Origin: Kosakonia quasisacchari
GTDB lineage: Bacteria > Pseudomonadota > Gammaproteobacteria > Enterobacterales > Enterobacteriaceae
Assembly (NCBI RefSeq): GCF_004331415.1
Contig: NZ_SJOP01000001.1
Coordinates: 186,001-250,000 of the forward strand
Length of the DNA: 64,000 bases
Direction of reading: 5' to 3'
The translations under genes and the position numbers were made by a program. The notes beneath the pieces were generated by a model that saw only the letters and a list, made by a program, of their open reading frames with translations, was not told the origin of the DNA and did no database searches. Positions 18,025 to 26,434 of the stretch are shown piece after piece (the first letter of the stretch is position 1; each line of letters starts with the position of its first letter).

Positions 18025-19269
18025 ATGGCGAGTGAGTTACCGCGCCCCGAATACAGCCGCAATATGCGGCTGATTGGCCACAGCGATCAGGGCGGTCGCC
18101 CGGACGGTGTGCAATTGATGGTGCATCGCGGTTTTGCCTATATCGGGCATATGGTGTCGCAGGGTTTTTCGATTGTGGATGTGCGCGACCCGAAAAACCC
18201 GAAACCCGCCGGTTATGTACCGGCACCGCCGGGCACCTGGAATGTGCATCTGCAAGCCCACGACGACTTGTTGCTGGTGATCAACGCCCGCGATCTGTTC
18301 GCCGATGCGCGCTTTGCTGATGAAAAGGTCTATTACACCCGTTCGGTTGGCGAGACAGTTAGCGATGTGCAGGACAAAGGCTGGAGCGCCGGGCTGCGTA
18401 TTTTTGATATCTCCACGCCGGATAAACCGCGCGAAATCAGCTTCCTGTCGCTTAATGGTATCGGTATTCACCGTATCTGGTATGTGGGCGGGCGCTGGGC
18501 GTATGTGTCGGCGCTGATCGACGGTTTTACCGACTACATTTTCCTGACTATCGATCTGGCCGATCCGCGTAAACCGCAGGTTGCCGGGCGCTGGTGGCTA
18601 CCAGGGATGAACCAGGACGCAGGGGAAACGCCAACGTGGCCGGAAGGTAAACGTTATGCGTTACACCACGCGATTATCGCCGGGGATACGGCTTACGGTA
18701 GCTGGCGCGATGGCGGTTTAACGCTGCTGGATGTGAAAGACAGAACGCAACCGAAGCTGATCAGCCACCGCAACTGGAGCCCGCCGTTTGGCGGCGGTAC
18801 GCACACCGCGCTACCGCTACCGGACCGGGAATTGCTGGTGGTGTTGGATGAAGCGGTGCTCGATAATCAGGAAGATGGCGAGAAGCTGATCTGGCTGTTT
18901 GATATTCGTGAGCCGTCCAACCCGGTAAGCATCTCCACGTTCCCGCAGCCGGACGAAACCGATTATGTGGCGAAAGGGGCGCATTTCGGGCCGCACAACC
19001 TGCACGAAAACCGCCCCGGCAGCTTTATCAGCTCGACGCTGATTTTTGCCACTTACCAGAACGCGGGTGTGCGGGCTTACGATATCTCCAACCCGTATCG
19101 TCCGGTGGAAACTGGCGCGCTGGTGCCTGCCGCGCCAGCGAAGATGATGGATACGCGGCCTGCACGCCCGCGCGTTATCCAGTCTTGCGATGTGTTTGTG
19201 GATGCGAACGGCATTATCTACAGCACCGATTACAACGGCGGGCTGTCGGTGATTGAGTATCTGGGGTAA
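18025..19269 (+). CDS. LVIVD-repeat beta-propeller-like protein
   Basis: 414 residues, no signal peptide, so probably cytoplasmic. Repeated strand motifs of the LVIVD type recur through it: FSIVDVRDPKNPKPAGY, LRIFDISTPDKPREI, LTIDLADPRKPQVAG, LTLLDVKDRTQPKLI, LFDIREPSNPVSI, VRAYDISNPYRPVETG and LSVIEYLG at the end, about seven blades. Conserved-looking His/Asp/Glu residues (HHAI, GGTHTALPLPDRELLVVLDEA, GPHNLHENRPG) might form a metal or catalytic site. It begins 9 bp after the binding-protein stop with AAGGAACGGAC, so it belongs to the importer operon. Function unknown; a thiosugar-processing or sensing role is only inference. Confidence 0.8.
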   Translation: MASELPRPEYSRNMRLIGHSDQGGRPDGVQLMVHRGFAYIGHMVSQGFSIVDVRDPKNPKPAGYVPAPPGTWNVHLQAHDDLLLVINARDLFADARFADEKVYYTRSVGETVSDVQDKGWSAGLRIFDISTPDKPREISFLSLNGIGIHRIWYVGGRWAYVSALIDGFTDYIFLTIDLADPRKPQVAGRWWLPGMNQDAGETPTWPEGKRYALHHAIIAGDTAYGSWRDGGLTLLDVKDRTQPKLISHRNWSPPFGGGTHTALPLPDRELLVVLDEAVLDNQEDGEKLIWLFDIREPSNPVSISTFPQPDETDYVAKGAHFGPHNLHENRPGSFISSTLIFATYQNAGVRAYDISNPYRPVETGALVPAAPAKMMDTRPARPRVIQSCDVFVDANGIIYSTDYNGGLSVIEYLG

Positions 19270-19796
19270 AACGCAGGCCGGATAAGGTGGAGCCACCCTT
19301 CGGCAAAACCGCCAATTCGGCGTGTGAGAAAGGATTCCGTTCATCAGATGTTTGGCGGACACATAACCTATGTGGCTCGTGAACGGGAAAAGGGGGCGCC
19401 GCCGCGCTCCCCCTTTTCAATCCCCCGCGGCCCCGCAGGGAAATCGGTGCTGCGCACTGCGCTCACCTCCCGCACATCTGCCTGCGGTCGGCTCGACTCG
19501 AGATTACTCGTCCCATCCCTGGGACTCGCCCCTTCGGGGCCAGCGCTAGCGCTGTTCAAAATTGCTCCTGGCAATTTTGTCATGTCTAGACTCGCCTCTG
19601 GCCGCCTTCCCTGGCGTCCAGACCTTGCCATCTGTGCTGCGGTTCGCCGATTTCGAGCGGGGACACAACCCCATTGCTGTAAGGGCAGTGCCTGAAATAG
19701 CGAATGTGTTGCTGTAGAGCGGGGACTGAGTAGGCCGGGTAAGGCGTAGCCGCCACCCTGCATTTAATACTGGAGCACAATGTTTGCCGGATGGTT
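19270..19796. repeat. Hairpin-rich non-coding element with flanking REP-like units
   Basis: 527 bp without a convincing gene. REP-like GCCGG-type units lie at each end (about 19275-19310 and 19732-19758). Between them are many perfect hairpins: CCGTTCA/TGAACGG (19337-19386) enclosing CACATA/TATGTG, GAAAAGGGGG/CCCCCTTTTC (19387-19418), GCCCC/GGGGC (19528-19540), the palindrome AGCGCTAGCGCT (19542-19553), and CAAAATTGC/GCAATTTTG (19557-19579). Long open frames on both strands here are compositionally odd and look spurious, though the reverse one resembles recurring hypothetical ORFs I associate with dispersed enterobacterial repeats. Confidence 0.6.
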
Positions 19797-20996
19797 TTAC
19801 GAATACTGGCGCACCCGCGCGATCAGCTCTTCCACGCTATCAATCCGCTCGGCGATGACAATCAGCGCTTTGCCGAGCGTAATCGCATGGCGCAGGCAGG
19901 CGTGGCGCATCTCTTCGTCTTTAATGGTGTCGATATCGGCGACGTGCGAAAGCCCGACGCTGCGGCGAATGAGCTCGGTGCCGCAAAAACCGATCGCGTC
20001 GGTCCATACTTTTTTCAGGAAAGCGCTGGCATAGCCCGGTTGTGCTAGCGCTGCGTCGCGGGTTTTCTCACTCGCCAGCGCCTGAAAGCGCTCGGCGAAG
20101 GTGGTCCACACGGTTTGAATATCGGCCAGACGCTGTTCACGCGCACTAGCCGCATCGCGAATGCCCAGATGCCCAGGCAAACCGCAGTAGTTGAGCAGCA
20201 GGTTGCCGATGGCGGTGCCGATATCAAAACCGATCGGGCCGAAGTAACCAAATTCGGCGTCAATCGCCTTCAGGCGACCGTCGGCGACAAAAATCGAGCC
20301 GCTGTGAATATCGCCGTGCAACAGCGCTTCGGCGTGGGAGAAGAAGCGGTGTTTAAGCGCTGCGACCGCCAGTTTTAACTGCGCGTCATCACGCAGGGCG
20401 GCGACCTCCGTTTCCAGCGCGGCCGGGTAGTTATTGCGCTCATGAACCTGGTAGGGATCGTTGAAGAACAGGTCTTCAGTGATTTCGCACATTTCCGGGT
20501 TGATGAACTGCGCGACCTGCGCTTTTTTGGCATGCGGATGCAGATAAAAATCGCTGGTGTGAAACAGTACCTGCGCCAGGTATTCACCCAGTTGCGCAGC
20601 GGCTTGCGGATAATAGACGTTGTTTATCAATTCGCCGCGCCAGATTTTATGATCGGAGAGATCTTCCATCACCATCACCGCCAGCGCCGGGTCGAAGTGG
20701 AGGATTTTCACCGTGTGCTGCGGGCTGTGCTGGTAGTGTTCAACCAGCGTTTGTGCTTCCAGCCGGGCGCGATCTAACGTTAACGGCCAGGATTCACCGA
20801 CGCAGCGCACATAGGGCAGCGCCTGTTTGACGATAATGCGGCTCACACCCTGGGTGTCGAAAATTTTGAACACCAGATTGAGGTTACCGTCGCCCACCTC
20901 TTGCGCGTCCACCAGTTCGGACGGGTTGTCCAGGCCGCCAAATTGTTGTGCATACGCCACGGCATCGTGGGCGGAGAAGGTACGGTATTGCGACAT
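19797..20996 (-). CDS. mtnK: 5-methylthioribose kinase
   Basis: Phosphorylates methylthioribose to methylthioribose-1-phosphate at the entry of the methionine salvage pathway. The 399-residue product equals Klebsiella MtnK in length and style. The aminoglycoside-phosphotransferase-like fold shows [11 protein letters not shown] (nucleotide loop), [13 protein letters not shown] near residue 230 (catalytic loop) and [15 protein letters not shown] (metal binding). It is divergent from mtnA, with a MetJ operator between. E. coli K-12 lacks this gene. Confidence 0.95.
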   Translation of the reverse strand: MSQYRTFSAHDAVAYAQQFGGLDNPSELVDAQEVGDGNLNLVFKIFDTQGVSRIIVKQALPYVRCVGESWPLTLDRARLEAQTLVEHYQHSPQHTVKILHFDPALAVMVMEDLSDHKIWRGELINNVYYPQAAAQLGEYLAQVLFHTSDFYLHPHAKKAQVAQFINPEMCEITEDLFFNDPYQVHERNNYPAALETEVAALRDDAQLKLAVAALKHRFFSHAEALLHGDIHSGSIFVADGRLKAIDAEFGYFGPIGFDIGTAIGNLLLNYCGLPGHLGIRDAASAREQRLADIQTVWTTFAERFQALASEKTRDAALAQPGYASAFLKKVWTDAIGFCGTELIRRSVGLSHVADIDTIKDEEMRHACLRHAITLGKALIVIAERIDSVEELIARVRQYS

Positions 20997-21021
20997 TGCC
21001 TCGATCCTCTTTTTCTAATAA

Positions 21022-21045
21022 AGCCATTTAGACGTCTATACATCC
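21022..21045. promoter_or_regulatory. MetJ operator between mtnK and mtnA
   Basis: A perfect met box AGACGTCT (21030-21037) is flanked in register by AGCCATTT (5/8) and ATACATCC (5/8). It is placed between the divergent mtnK and mtnA genes, so methionine-dependent repression of both is expected. Confidence 0.8.
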
Positions 21046-21097
21046 GGAATTCATCCTGACACAATACGCTACAACAACGCAACAGGGATTTAACGCT

Positions 21098-22120
21098 ATG
21101 CAGCCATTACAGACCACCAGTCTGCGCGTCGTCGACAATCACTTATTTATTCTCGACCAACAGGCCTTACCGCAGCAGAAACAGTGGCTACCAGCCAGTA
21201 CGGTAGAAGAACTTGTCGGCCATATTCATGCGCTGCGCGTGCGCGGAGCGCCCCTGATTGGCCTTTCTGCGAGCTTATTGCTGGCGCTGCTGGCAGAGCA
21301 GGGCGCAAACCGCGACCAACTGGCGCAGGCGCTGGAAACGCTGCGCGCGGCGCGACCCACAGCAGTAAACCTGATGAATAACCTTGATCGCATGAAACGG
21401 GCGCTCACACAGGAGCACTTTGTGGCGGCATTAACCGCCGAAGCACTGCGGCTTATTGATGAAGACAAACAGCTATGTGACAACATTGCAGTGGCCGGTA
21501 GCGCGCTGGTGACGCCGGGCAGCCGCTTGCTGACCCACTGCAACACCGGTGGGCTGGCGACAGCGGGCGTTGGCACCGCACTGGGTGTTATTGCGCTCGC
21601 CCATCAGCAGGGCAACGTGGCGAATGTGTGGGTGGATGAAACCCGTCCCCTGTTGCAGGGCGGGCGGTTGACCGCCTGGGAACTGGGCGAGTTGGGTGTG
21701 CCGTATCAGTTAATTACTGATTCGATGGCTGCCAGCCTGATGGCGAAAGGGCTGGTGGATGCGGTGTGGGTGGGTGCGGATCGCATTGCTGCCAATGGCG
21801 ATGTGGCGAACAAAATTGGCACCTATTCGCTGGCGGTGCTGGCGAAATTTCACCACGTGCCGTTTTACGTGGCCGCGCCGCAAACCACACTCGACCCGCA
21901 CTGCCCGAACGGTGATGCCATTCCTATTGAGCAGCGCGCTGCTGGGGAAGTCACCGGCGTGGCTGGGAGTTTTGGCGCAGTCAATTGGGCGCCGGAAAAC
22001 GCGGCGGTTTACAACCCGGCGTTTGATGTCACGCCAGCGGCGCTTATTAGTGGCTGGGTGCTGGACAGCGGCGTGGTAACACCCTCTGATGTGGCGAACG
22101 GGATTTTCCAGCTCCACTAA
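21098..22120 (+). CDS. mtnA: S-methyl-5-thioribose-1-phosphate isomerase
   Basis: Isomerises methylthioribose-1-phosphate to methylthioribulose-1-phosphate. 340 residues, within the usual range. Family marks: [18 protein letters not shown], the catalytic cysteine in [18 protein letters not shown], and the catalytic aspartate in [19 protein letters not shown]. eIF2B-alpha-like fold. Starts 101 bp from mtnK and shares its MetJ operator. Confidence 0.95.
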   Translation: MQPLQTTSLRVVDNHLFILDQQALPQQKQWLPASTVEELVGHIHALRVRGAPLIGLSASLLLALLAEQGANRDQLAQALETLRAARPTAVNLMNNLDRMKRALTQEHFVAALTAEALRLIDEDKQLCDNIAVAGSALVTPGSRLLTHCNTGGLATAGVGTALGVIALAHQQGNVANVWVDETRPLLQGGRLTAWELGELGVPYQLITDSMAASLMAKGLVDAVWVGADRIAANGDVANKIGTYSLAVLAKFHHVPFYVAAPQTTLDPHCPNGDAIPIEQRAAGEVTGVAGSFGAVNWAPENAAVYNPAFDVTPAALISGWVLDSGVVTPSDVANGIFQLH

Positions 22121-22134
22121 TTGCCAATCGACAG

Positions 22135-22200
22135 GCCGGATAAGCGTTATCCGGCGTCACCACCGCTGTCTGCTTGCCGGATGGCGGCGTGCCATAAGGG
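22135..22200. repeat. REP/BIME-type palindromic units after mtnA
   Basis: GCCGGATAA-GCG-TTATCCGGC (22135-22155) is a REP-type palindrome, followed by TGCCGGATGGCGGCG (from 22173) in the same style. It lies 14 bp after mtnA and before the convergent hypothetical gene, so it may act as mRNA 3'-end protection or a terminator. Confidence 0.7.
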
Positions 22201-22226
22201 AGGCGACAGAATTGGGCTGGCGGAAT

Positions 22227-22652
22227 TTATGTTGCCGGGTGCAGCAAAATAACGTCCTTATCAATGGTGCTGGCCTGGCTTTGTGGCGTACTGGCGTTTT
22301 TGTCATAGCGCGGCGGGGTGATAACCGGGTAGACGAAACTGCCCTGCTCGCTGCACTGCTCAGGCGCTTTCGCCCCGGCATAAAACAGATAGTACTGACC
22401 GGAATCCGGGAAAAAGGCTAAGTTGTCGCCGTTGCCAAACGTGGTACTCCAGAACGGCACGCCTGCCTGGGTTTTGCTGCGCTCTTTACCTGACGCGACC
22501 TGGAAATGGTCGCTCCACTTCATGGTTATCAGGTTGTAGTTAAAAAAGGAGACTGTCAGGTTGCCGCGTGTCGGGCAGTGAAGTTTGACAGCATCGTCGG
22601 CCCGCACGCTGGAGATAAAGGTTATCAGCAATAAAAGCAGGGAGTATTTCAT
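22227..22652 (-). CDS. Hypothetical secreted protein
   Basis: I do not recognise this protein. ATG 22652 gives 141 residues with a clean signal peptide (KYSLLLLLITFISSVRA, then DDAVKLHC) and GGAAA upstream; the open frame to 22733 adds an unlikely N-terminus. The mature part is about 120 residues with two cysteines (LHCPTRG and EQCSEQG) that could form a disulfide, and many aromatic residues (NYNLITMKWSDHF, FFPDSGQYYLFYAG). It is divergent from the siderophore ABC operon; the Fur box at 22816 lies 164 bp upstream. Confidence 0.6.
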   Translation of the reverse strand: MKYSLLLLLITFISSVRADDAVKLHCPTRGNLTVSFFNYNLITMKWSDHFQVASGKERSKTQAGVPFWSTTFGNGDNLAFFPDSGQYYLFYAGAKAPEQCSEQGSFVYPVITPPRYDKNASTPQSQASTIDKDVILLHPAT

Positions 22653-22815
22653 CGGCGGTTTCCGCAGGTTTTGAGCAAAGCACGAAGGTAATCCATCGCG
22701 CCGGTGAAAATCCGTAAGAAACGATGTCAGCAAAAGAGAAAACGAATCAGGATGTTAACGCGGGGTTGCGGTCAGCATATTTTTTGATGTTGTATATGTT
22801 TCGTTTAATTTGACA

Positions 22816-22830
22816 TGATAATAATTATCA
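22816..22830. promoter_or_regulatory. Fur box upstream of siderophore ABC operon
   Basis: TGATAATAATTATCA is a perfect 7-1-7 Fur inverted repeat, 38 bp before the binding-protein start at 22869. It predicts iron repression of the three-gene ABC operon. Confidence 0.88.
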
Positions 22831-22868
22831 AAATCATTAATATCTGACCATCAGCAGGGTTGTTTTTT

Positions 22869-23987
22869 ATGCAAGGGAAATCACTCTTTACGCTCGCGCT
22901 CTCCGCTTTTCTCGCTGTTCCCATGCTGGCGCATGCCACGCAATATCCGCTCACCGTTACCGATTTTGATGGCCGCAACGTGACCATTGAACACGAACCG
23001 CAACGCATTATTTTGCAGGACGGGCGCGACATCATGACGATGGCGCTGCTGGATCGCGACAATCCGTTTAAACGGCTGGTGGCATGGAACAACCTGGCGA
23101 AAAAACAGGACATCGCCACCTGGGAAATGTTGAAAACCCAGTGGCCGGAAGCGACCCGCATTATGGACATGGGCTTTAGCGATAAAGGCAATGTTGATCT
23201 GGAAAGCGTACTGGCAAAACAGCCGGATCTGATGATTGCGCAACTGCGCGCGAAACCGGCGCTGGCCGACAGCGGTGTGCTGGCCAAACTGACCGCGCTG
23301 CATATTCCGGTGGTGTTTGTTGATTACGAAGTGAACCCGGCAAAAGACACTGCGCCGAGCATCGATCTGCTGGGCAAAGTGATTAACCGCGAAAGCAACG
23401 CGGCGGCGTACACCGCCTATTATCGCCAGCAACTGGTGGCGATTGAGCAGAAAACGGCGGCCATCAACCCGAAACCGAAAGTATTCGTCGAAGCGCTGGC
23501 TGGTAACGCGGATAGCTGCTGTTTTACTCACGGCCACAGCGGTTGGGGCGGGCTGGTTGAAGCGGTCGGCGCGAAGAACCTCGGTTCGGAATTGTTGCCG
23601 GGCGCAACCGGGTTTATCTCGCTGGAGAAAATCATCAGCGTCAACCCGGATGTCTATATTATGACCGGTTCCAAACGGGGCAACAGCCAGGTGTTACCGC
23701 TCGGTTTGAATGTGTCGCAGATTGAGGTGAACAACCAGGCGCAGGTTCTGCTGCAACGCACCGGCGTCGGTCAGATCCCGGCGGTCAGCGCAAAACGTGT
23801 TTATGGCGTTTACCACCACTTTTATAACCATCCGTACAACATTGTCGGCATGGAATATCTGGCGAAAGATATCTATCCGCAGGCGTTTGCGGATTTGAAC
23901 CCGGATGCGACCTACCATCACATCATCAAAAACTTCACCAAACTGCCGGATAACAACTTCGTCTATAGCTGGCAGCAGGGCAAATGA
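22869..23987 (+). CDS. Iron-siderophore ABC transporter periplasmic binding protein
   Basis: 372-residue class III binding protein (PF01497 family) with a signal peptide ending in LAHA-TQYPL. ATG 22869 is preferred over an in-frame TTG at 22860 because AGGG is spaced about ten bases upstream. VTDFDGRNVTIEHEPQRIIL is the usual N-terminal family motif; SCCFTHGHSGWGGLVEAVGAKNLG and the C-terminal YHHFYNHPYNIVG are distinctive. The ligand is not deducible. First of three overlapping genes; no outer-membrane receptor is adjacent. Confidence 0.85.
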   Translation: MQGKSLFTLALSAFLAVPMLAHATQYPLTVTDFDGRNVTIEHEPQRIILQDGRDIMTMALLDRDNPFKRLVAWNNLAKKQDIATWEMLKTQWPEATRIMDMGFSDKGNVDLESVLAKQPDLMIAQLRAKPALADSGVLAKLTALHIPVVFVDYEVNPAKDTAPSIDLLGKVINRESNAAAYTAYYRQQLVAIEQKTAAINPKPKVFVEALAGNADSCCFTHGHSGWGGLVEAVGAKNLGSELLPGATGFISLEKIISVNPDVYIMTGSKRGNSQVLPLGLNVSQIEVNNQAQVLLQRTGVGQIPAVSAKRVYGVYHHFYNHPYNIVGMEYLAKDIYPQAFADLNPDATYHHIIKNFTKLPDNNFVYSWQQGK

Positions 23988-25066
23988 GTACCACGCTGGA
24001 AACAAGCGAGCAGAGGCAGGACACGGCTGCGGACAGCCTGATGCTCAACTACCGTGTGATCCTTCGCCGCCGCGTCAGTTTGTTGGCGCTGCTGGTGGTG
24101 TTTATCGCTGCGGCGATGCTGCTGGATTTCACCCTTGGTCCATCCGGCTTGCCGCTGGATATGCTGTGGCAAACGCTGGTTGACCCGTCGAGCGCCGATG
24201 CCGGAACGCGGGTAATCGTCTGGGATATCCGCATGCCGTACGCGCTGATGGCGATCATTGTTGGGCTGACGCTGGGGCTGGCGGGCGCGGAGATGCAAAC
24301 CATCCTCAACAACCCGCTGGCGAGCCCGTTTACGCTGGGCGTGTCGTCGGCGGCGGCGTTTGGCGCGGCATTAGCGATTGTGCTTGGCATCGGCATTCCC
24401 GGCGTTCCGGCGCAGTGGTTTATCTCGGCGAATGCGTTTCTCTTTGCGCTGCTGGCGGCGCTGTTGCTGGACGGCATCACCCGCTGGACGCAGGTGGCCA
24501 CTTCAGGCGTGGTGCTCTTTGGTATCGCGCTGGTGTTTACCTTCAACGCGCTGGTGTCGATGCTGCAATTTATCGCCAACGAAGACACGTTACAGGGGCT
24601 GGTGTTCTGGACCATGGGCAGCATTGCCCGCGCGTCGTGGGAGAAACTCGGCATTTTGCTGCTGGCGCTGGCGGTGATCATGCCGCTGTCGATGCTCAGC
24701 TCATGGAAACTGACGTCGCTGCGCCTCGGCGAAGACCGGGCGATAAGTTTTGGCATTAACGTGCGTCGCCTGCGGCTGGCGACGCTGCTGCGCATCAGTA
24801 TTTTGTCGGCGCTGTCGGTGGCGTTTGTCGGCCCGATCGGTTTTATCGGCTTGGTCGCTCCGCATATTGCCCGCATGGTGTTTGGCGAGGATCACCGTTT
24901 TTATCTGCCCGGTAGCGCGTTGATTGGCGCGCTGGTGTTGTCGCTGGCCTCTATTGTTTCCAAGAACCTGATCGATGGCGTGATTATTCCGGTCGGCATT
25001 GTCACTTCGCTGGTTGGCGTGCCGTTCTTTATCACCATCATTGTGCGCCATCGGGGGAGTGTATGA
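23984..25066 (+). CDS. Iron-siderophore ABC transporter permease (FecCD family)
   Basis: 360-residue inner-membrane permease; ATG 23984 overlaps the previous stop (ATGA). An unusual ~35-residue hydrophilic N-terminus precedes the first helix. IRMPYALMAIIVGLTLGLAGAEMQTILNNPLASPFTLGVSSAAAFG and GFIGLVAPHIARMVFGEDHRF are FecCD marks. It is the only permease in the operon, so it probably acts as a homodimer, unlike FepDG. Confidence 0.88.
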   Translation: MSTTLETSEQRQDTAADSLMLNYRVILRRRVSLLALLVVFIAAAMLLDFTLGPSGLPLDMLWQTLVDPSSADAGTRVIVWDIRMPYALMAIIVGLTLGLAGAEMQTILNNPLASPFTLGVSSAAAFGAALAIVLGIGIPGVPAQWFISANAFLFALLAALLLDGITRWTQVATSGVVLFGIALVFTFNALVSMLQFIANEDTLQGLVFWTMGSIARASWEKLGILLLALAVIMPLSMLSSWKLTSLRLGEDRAISFGINVRRLRLATLLRISILSALSVAFVGPIGFIGLVAPHIARMVFGEDHRFYLPGSALIGALVLSLASIVSKNLIDGVIIPVGIVTSLVGVPFFITIIVRHRGSV

Positions 25067-25851
25067 GCCAGAGCGGCCTGAGCCTGCGCGGGTTTGGCGC
25101 GGGGTATTACAAGCGGCAGATCATTCGCGATCTCAATATTGCCCATCTGCCGCGCGGCAAAGTGACAATTCTGCTTGGGCCAAATGGCAGCGGTAAATCG
25201 ACGTTGTTGCGGGCGATGGCCGGGCTGAACAAGGCGGAAGGAGAGTTGCTGCTGGACGGCGAAGACCTGCTCAGCCAGCCGTTTGCCCGGCGCGCGGAGC
25301 AAGTAGTTTACCTGCCACAATCGCTGCCGGCGGGTGTTCACCTGCATGTGCTGGAGTCGATTATCGTGGCGCAGCGTGCTTCCGGCGGTTTACACAGCGC
25401 GGCAAAGCAGGCCGAAGTGATGTCGCTTTTGCGTCAGCTCGGTATTGAACATCTGGCGTTGCATTACCTCGACCAGCTCTCCGGCGGGCAGAAACAGTTA
25501 GTTGGGCTGGCGCAATCACTGATCCGCCAGCCGTCGTTGCTGCTGCTCGATGAGCCGCTCAGCGCGCTGGATCTCAACTACCAGTTCCACGTGATGGATC
25601 TGGTGAAGCGGGAAACGCGCAGCCGCAATATCGTCACCGTAGTGGTGGTGCACGATATCAATATCGCGCTGCGCCACGGCGACCATGTGTTGATCCTCAA
25701 ACAAGGCGAGCTCGTGGCGAACGGCGTGCCGGGAGAGGTGATAACGCCGGAAAGCCTGGCGCAGGTGTACGGTGTGCGCGGGCGTGTGGAACCCTGCTCG
25801 CAAGGGATGAAGCAGGTGATTATTGACGGTTTAACCCATCAGGCAAGCTAG
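25063..25851 (+). CDS. Iron-siderophore ABC transporter ATP-binding protein
   Basis: 262-residue ATPase of the FepC/FecE class, overlapping the permease stop. Walker A GPNGSGKSTLL near residue 39, signature LSGGQKQLVGLAQSL near 140, Walker B LLLLDEPLSALD, H-loop VVHDINIALRHG. Completes a Fur-boxed binding protein-permease-ATPase system. Confidence 0.9.
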   Translation: MSQSGLSLRGFGAGYYKRQIIRDLNIAHLPRGKVTILLGPNGSGKSTLLRAMAGLNKAEGELLLDGEDLLSQPFARRAEQVVYLPQSLPAGVHLHVLESIIVAQRASGGLHSAAKQAEVMSLLRQLGIEHLALHYLDQLSGGQKQLVGLAQSLIRQPSLLLLDEPLSALDLNYQFHVMDLVKRETRSRNIVTVVVVHDINIALRHGDHVLILKQGELVANGVPGEVITPESLAQVYGVRGRVEPCSQGMKQVIIDGLTHQAS

Positions 25852-25895
25852 CCTCAGCGCGCCGTCCACTGCGGCAAACGGCACTGCTACACCGA

Positions 25896-26375
25896 TCACC
25901 AGCGTTGATGCGGGTGCTGCGCGTAGTGATGCAGCACCGCTTTGTAGGGTTCGGTGCGGGCGTCGGGATGCTGGATAATCGACGCCAGCAGCACGGCAAT
26001 AGCGCTGTCGTGTTCGCCAAGATTATGCAAACACAGGGCATAAAAAGGCCGCACTTCTGTGGCCTGCGGCCAGCTTGCCATGATCTCCTCAAACAGCGTT
26101 TTCGCCTGCGCATATTTCCCCAGGCAGCGCCACGTTGACGCCAGCCCAAACTGCGCCTCGAACTTGTCTTCGCCGCGTAATCCGGCTTCGAGCGCTGCCA
26201 GGTAGTGAGGCTCGGCGTCGCGCTCTTTGCCTTCGTTATCATACGACCAGGCGATATTGAGCAACGCCTGTGCACGCAGCGCAGGCTCTTCTGTGAGCGC
26301 TTGTAGCGCCTGACGGCTTTTATCGTGTTGACCCTGTTTGCGCAGCGCAATCGCTGCCTGCAATCTGCTATCCAT
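25896..26375 (-). CDS. Tetratricopeptide-repeat protein
   Basis: About 159 residues (ATG 26375; an ATG at 26384 adds three residues). Helical repeats of TPR type are visible: LQAAIALRKQGQHDKSRQAL, ALLNIAWSYDNEGKERDAEPHYLAALEAG, FGLASTWRCLGKYAQAKTLFEEIM and YALCLHNLGEHDSAIAVLL. No signal peptide, so cytoplasmic. Probably a protein-interaction scaffold; partner unknown. Convergent with the ABC operon, 44 bp apart. Confidence 0.75.
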   Translation of the reverse strand: MDSRLQAAIALRKQGQHDKSRQALQALTEEPALRAQALLNIAWSYDNEGKERDAEPHYLAALEAGLRGEDKFEAQFGLASTWRCLGKYAQAKTLFEEIMASWPQATEVRPFYALCLHNLGEHDSAIAVLLASIIQHPDARTEPYKAVLHHYAQHPHQRW

Positions 26376-26434
26376 CGTGTTCATCCGTTAAGCGTGTCTG
26401 AACGTTATAAAGCAGGCAACAGGCAGCGACAAGA

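Noticed and set aside
19324..19763. Overlapping ORFs of 123 and 131 residues on both strands
   Set aside because: They run through perfect palindromes and have odd Arg/Pro/Ser-rich composition without a ribosome site; I treat the region as a non-coding repeat.
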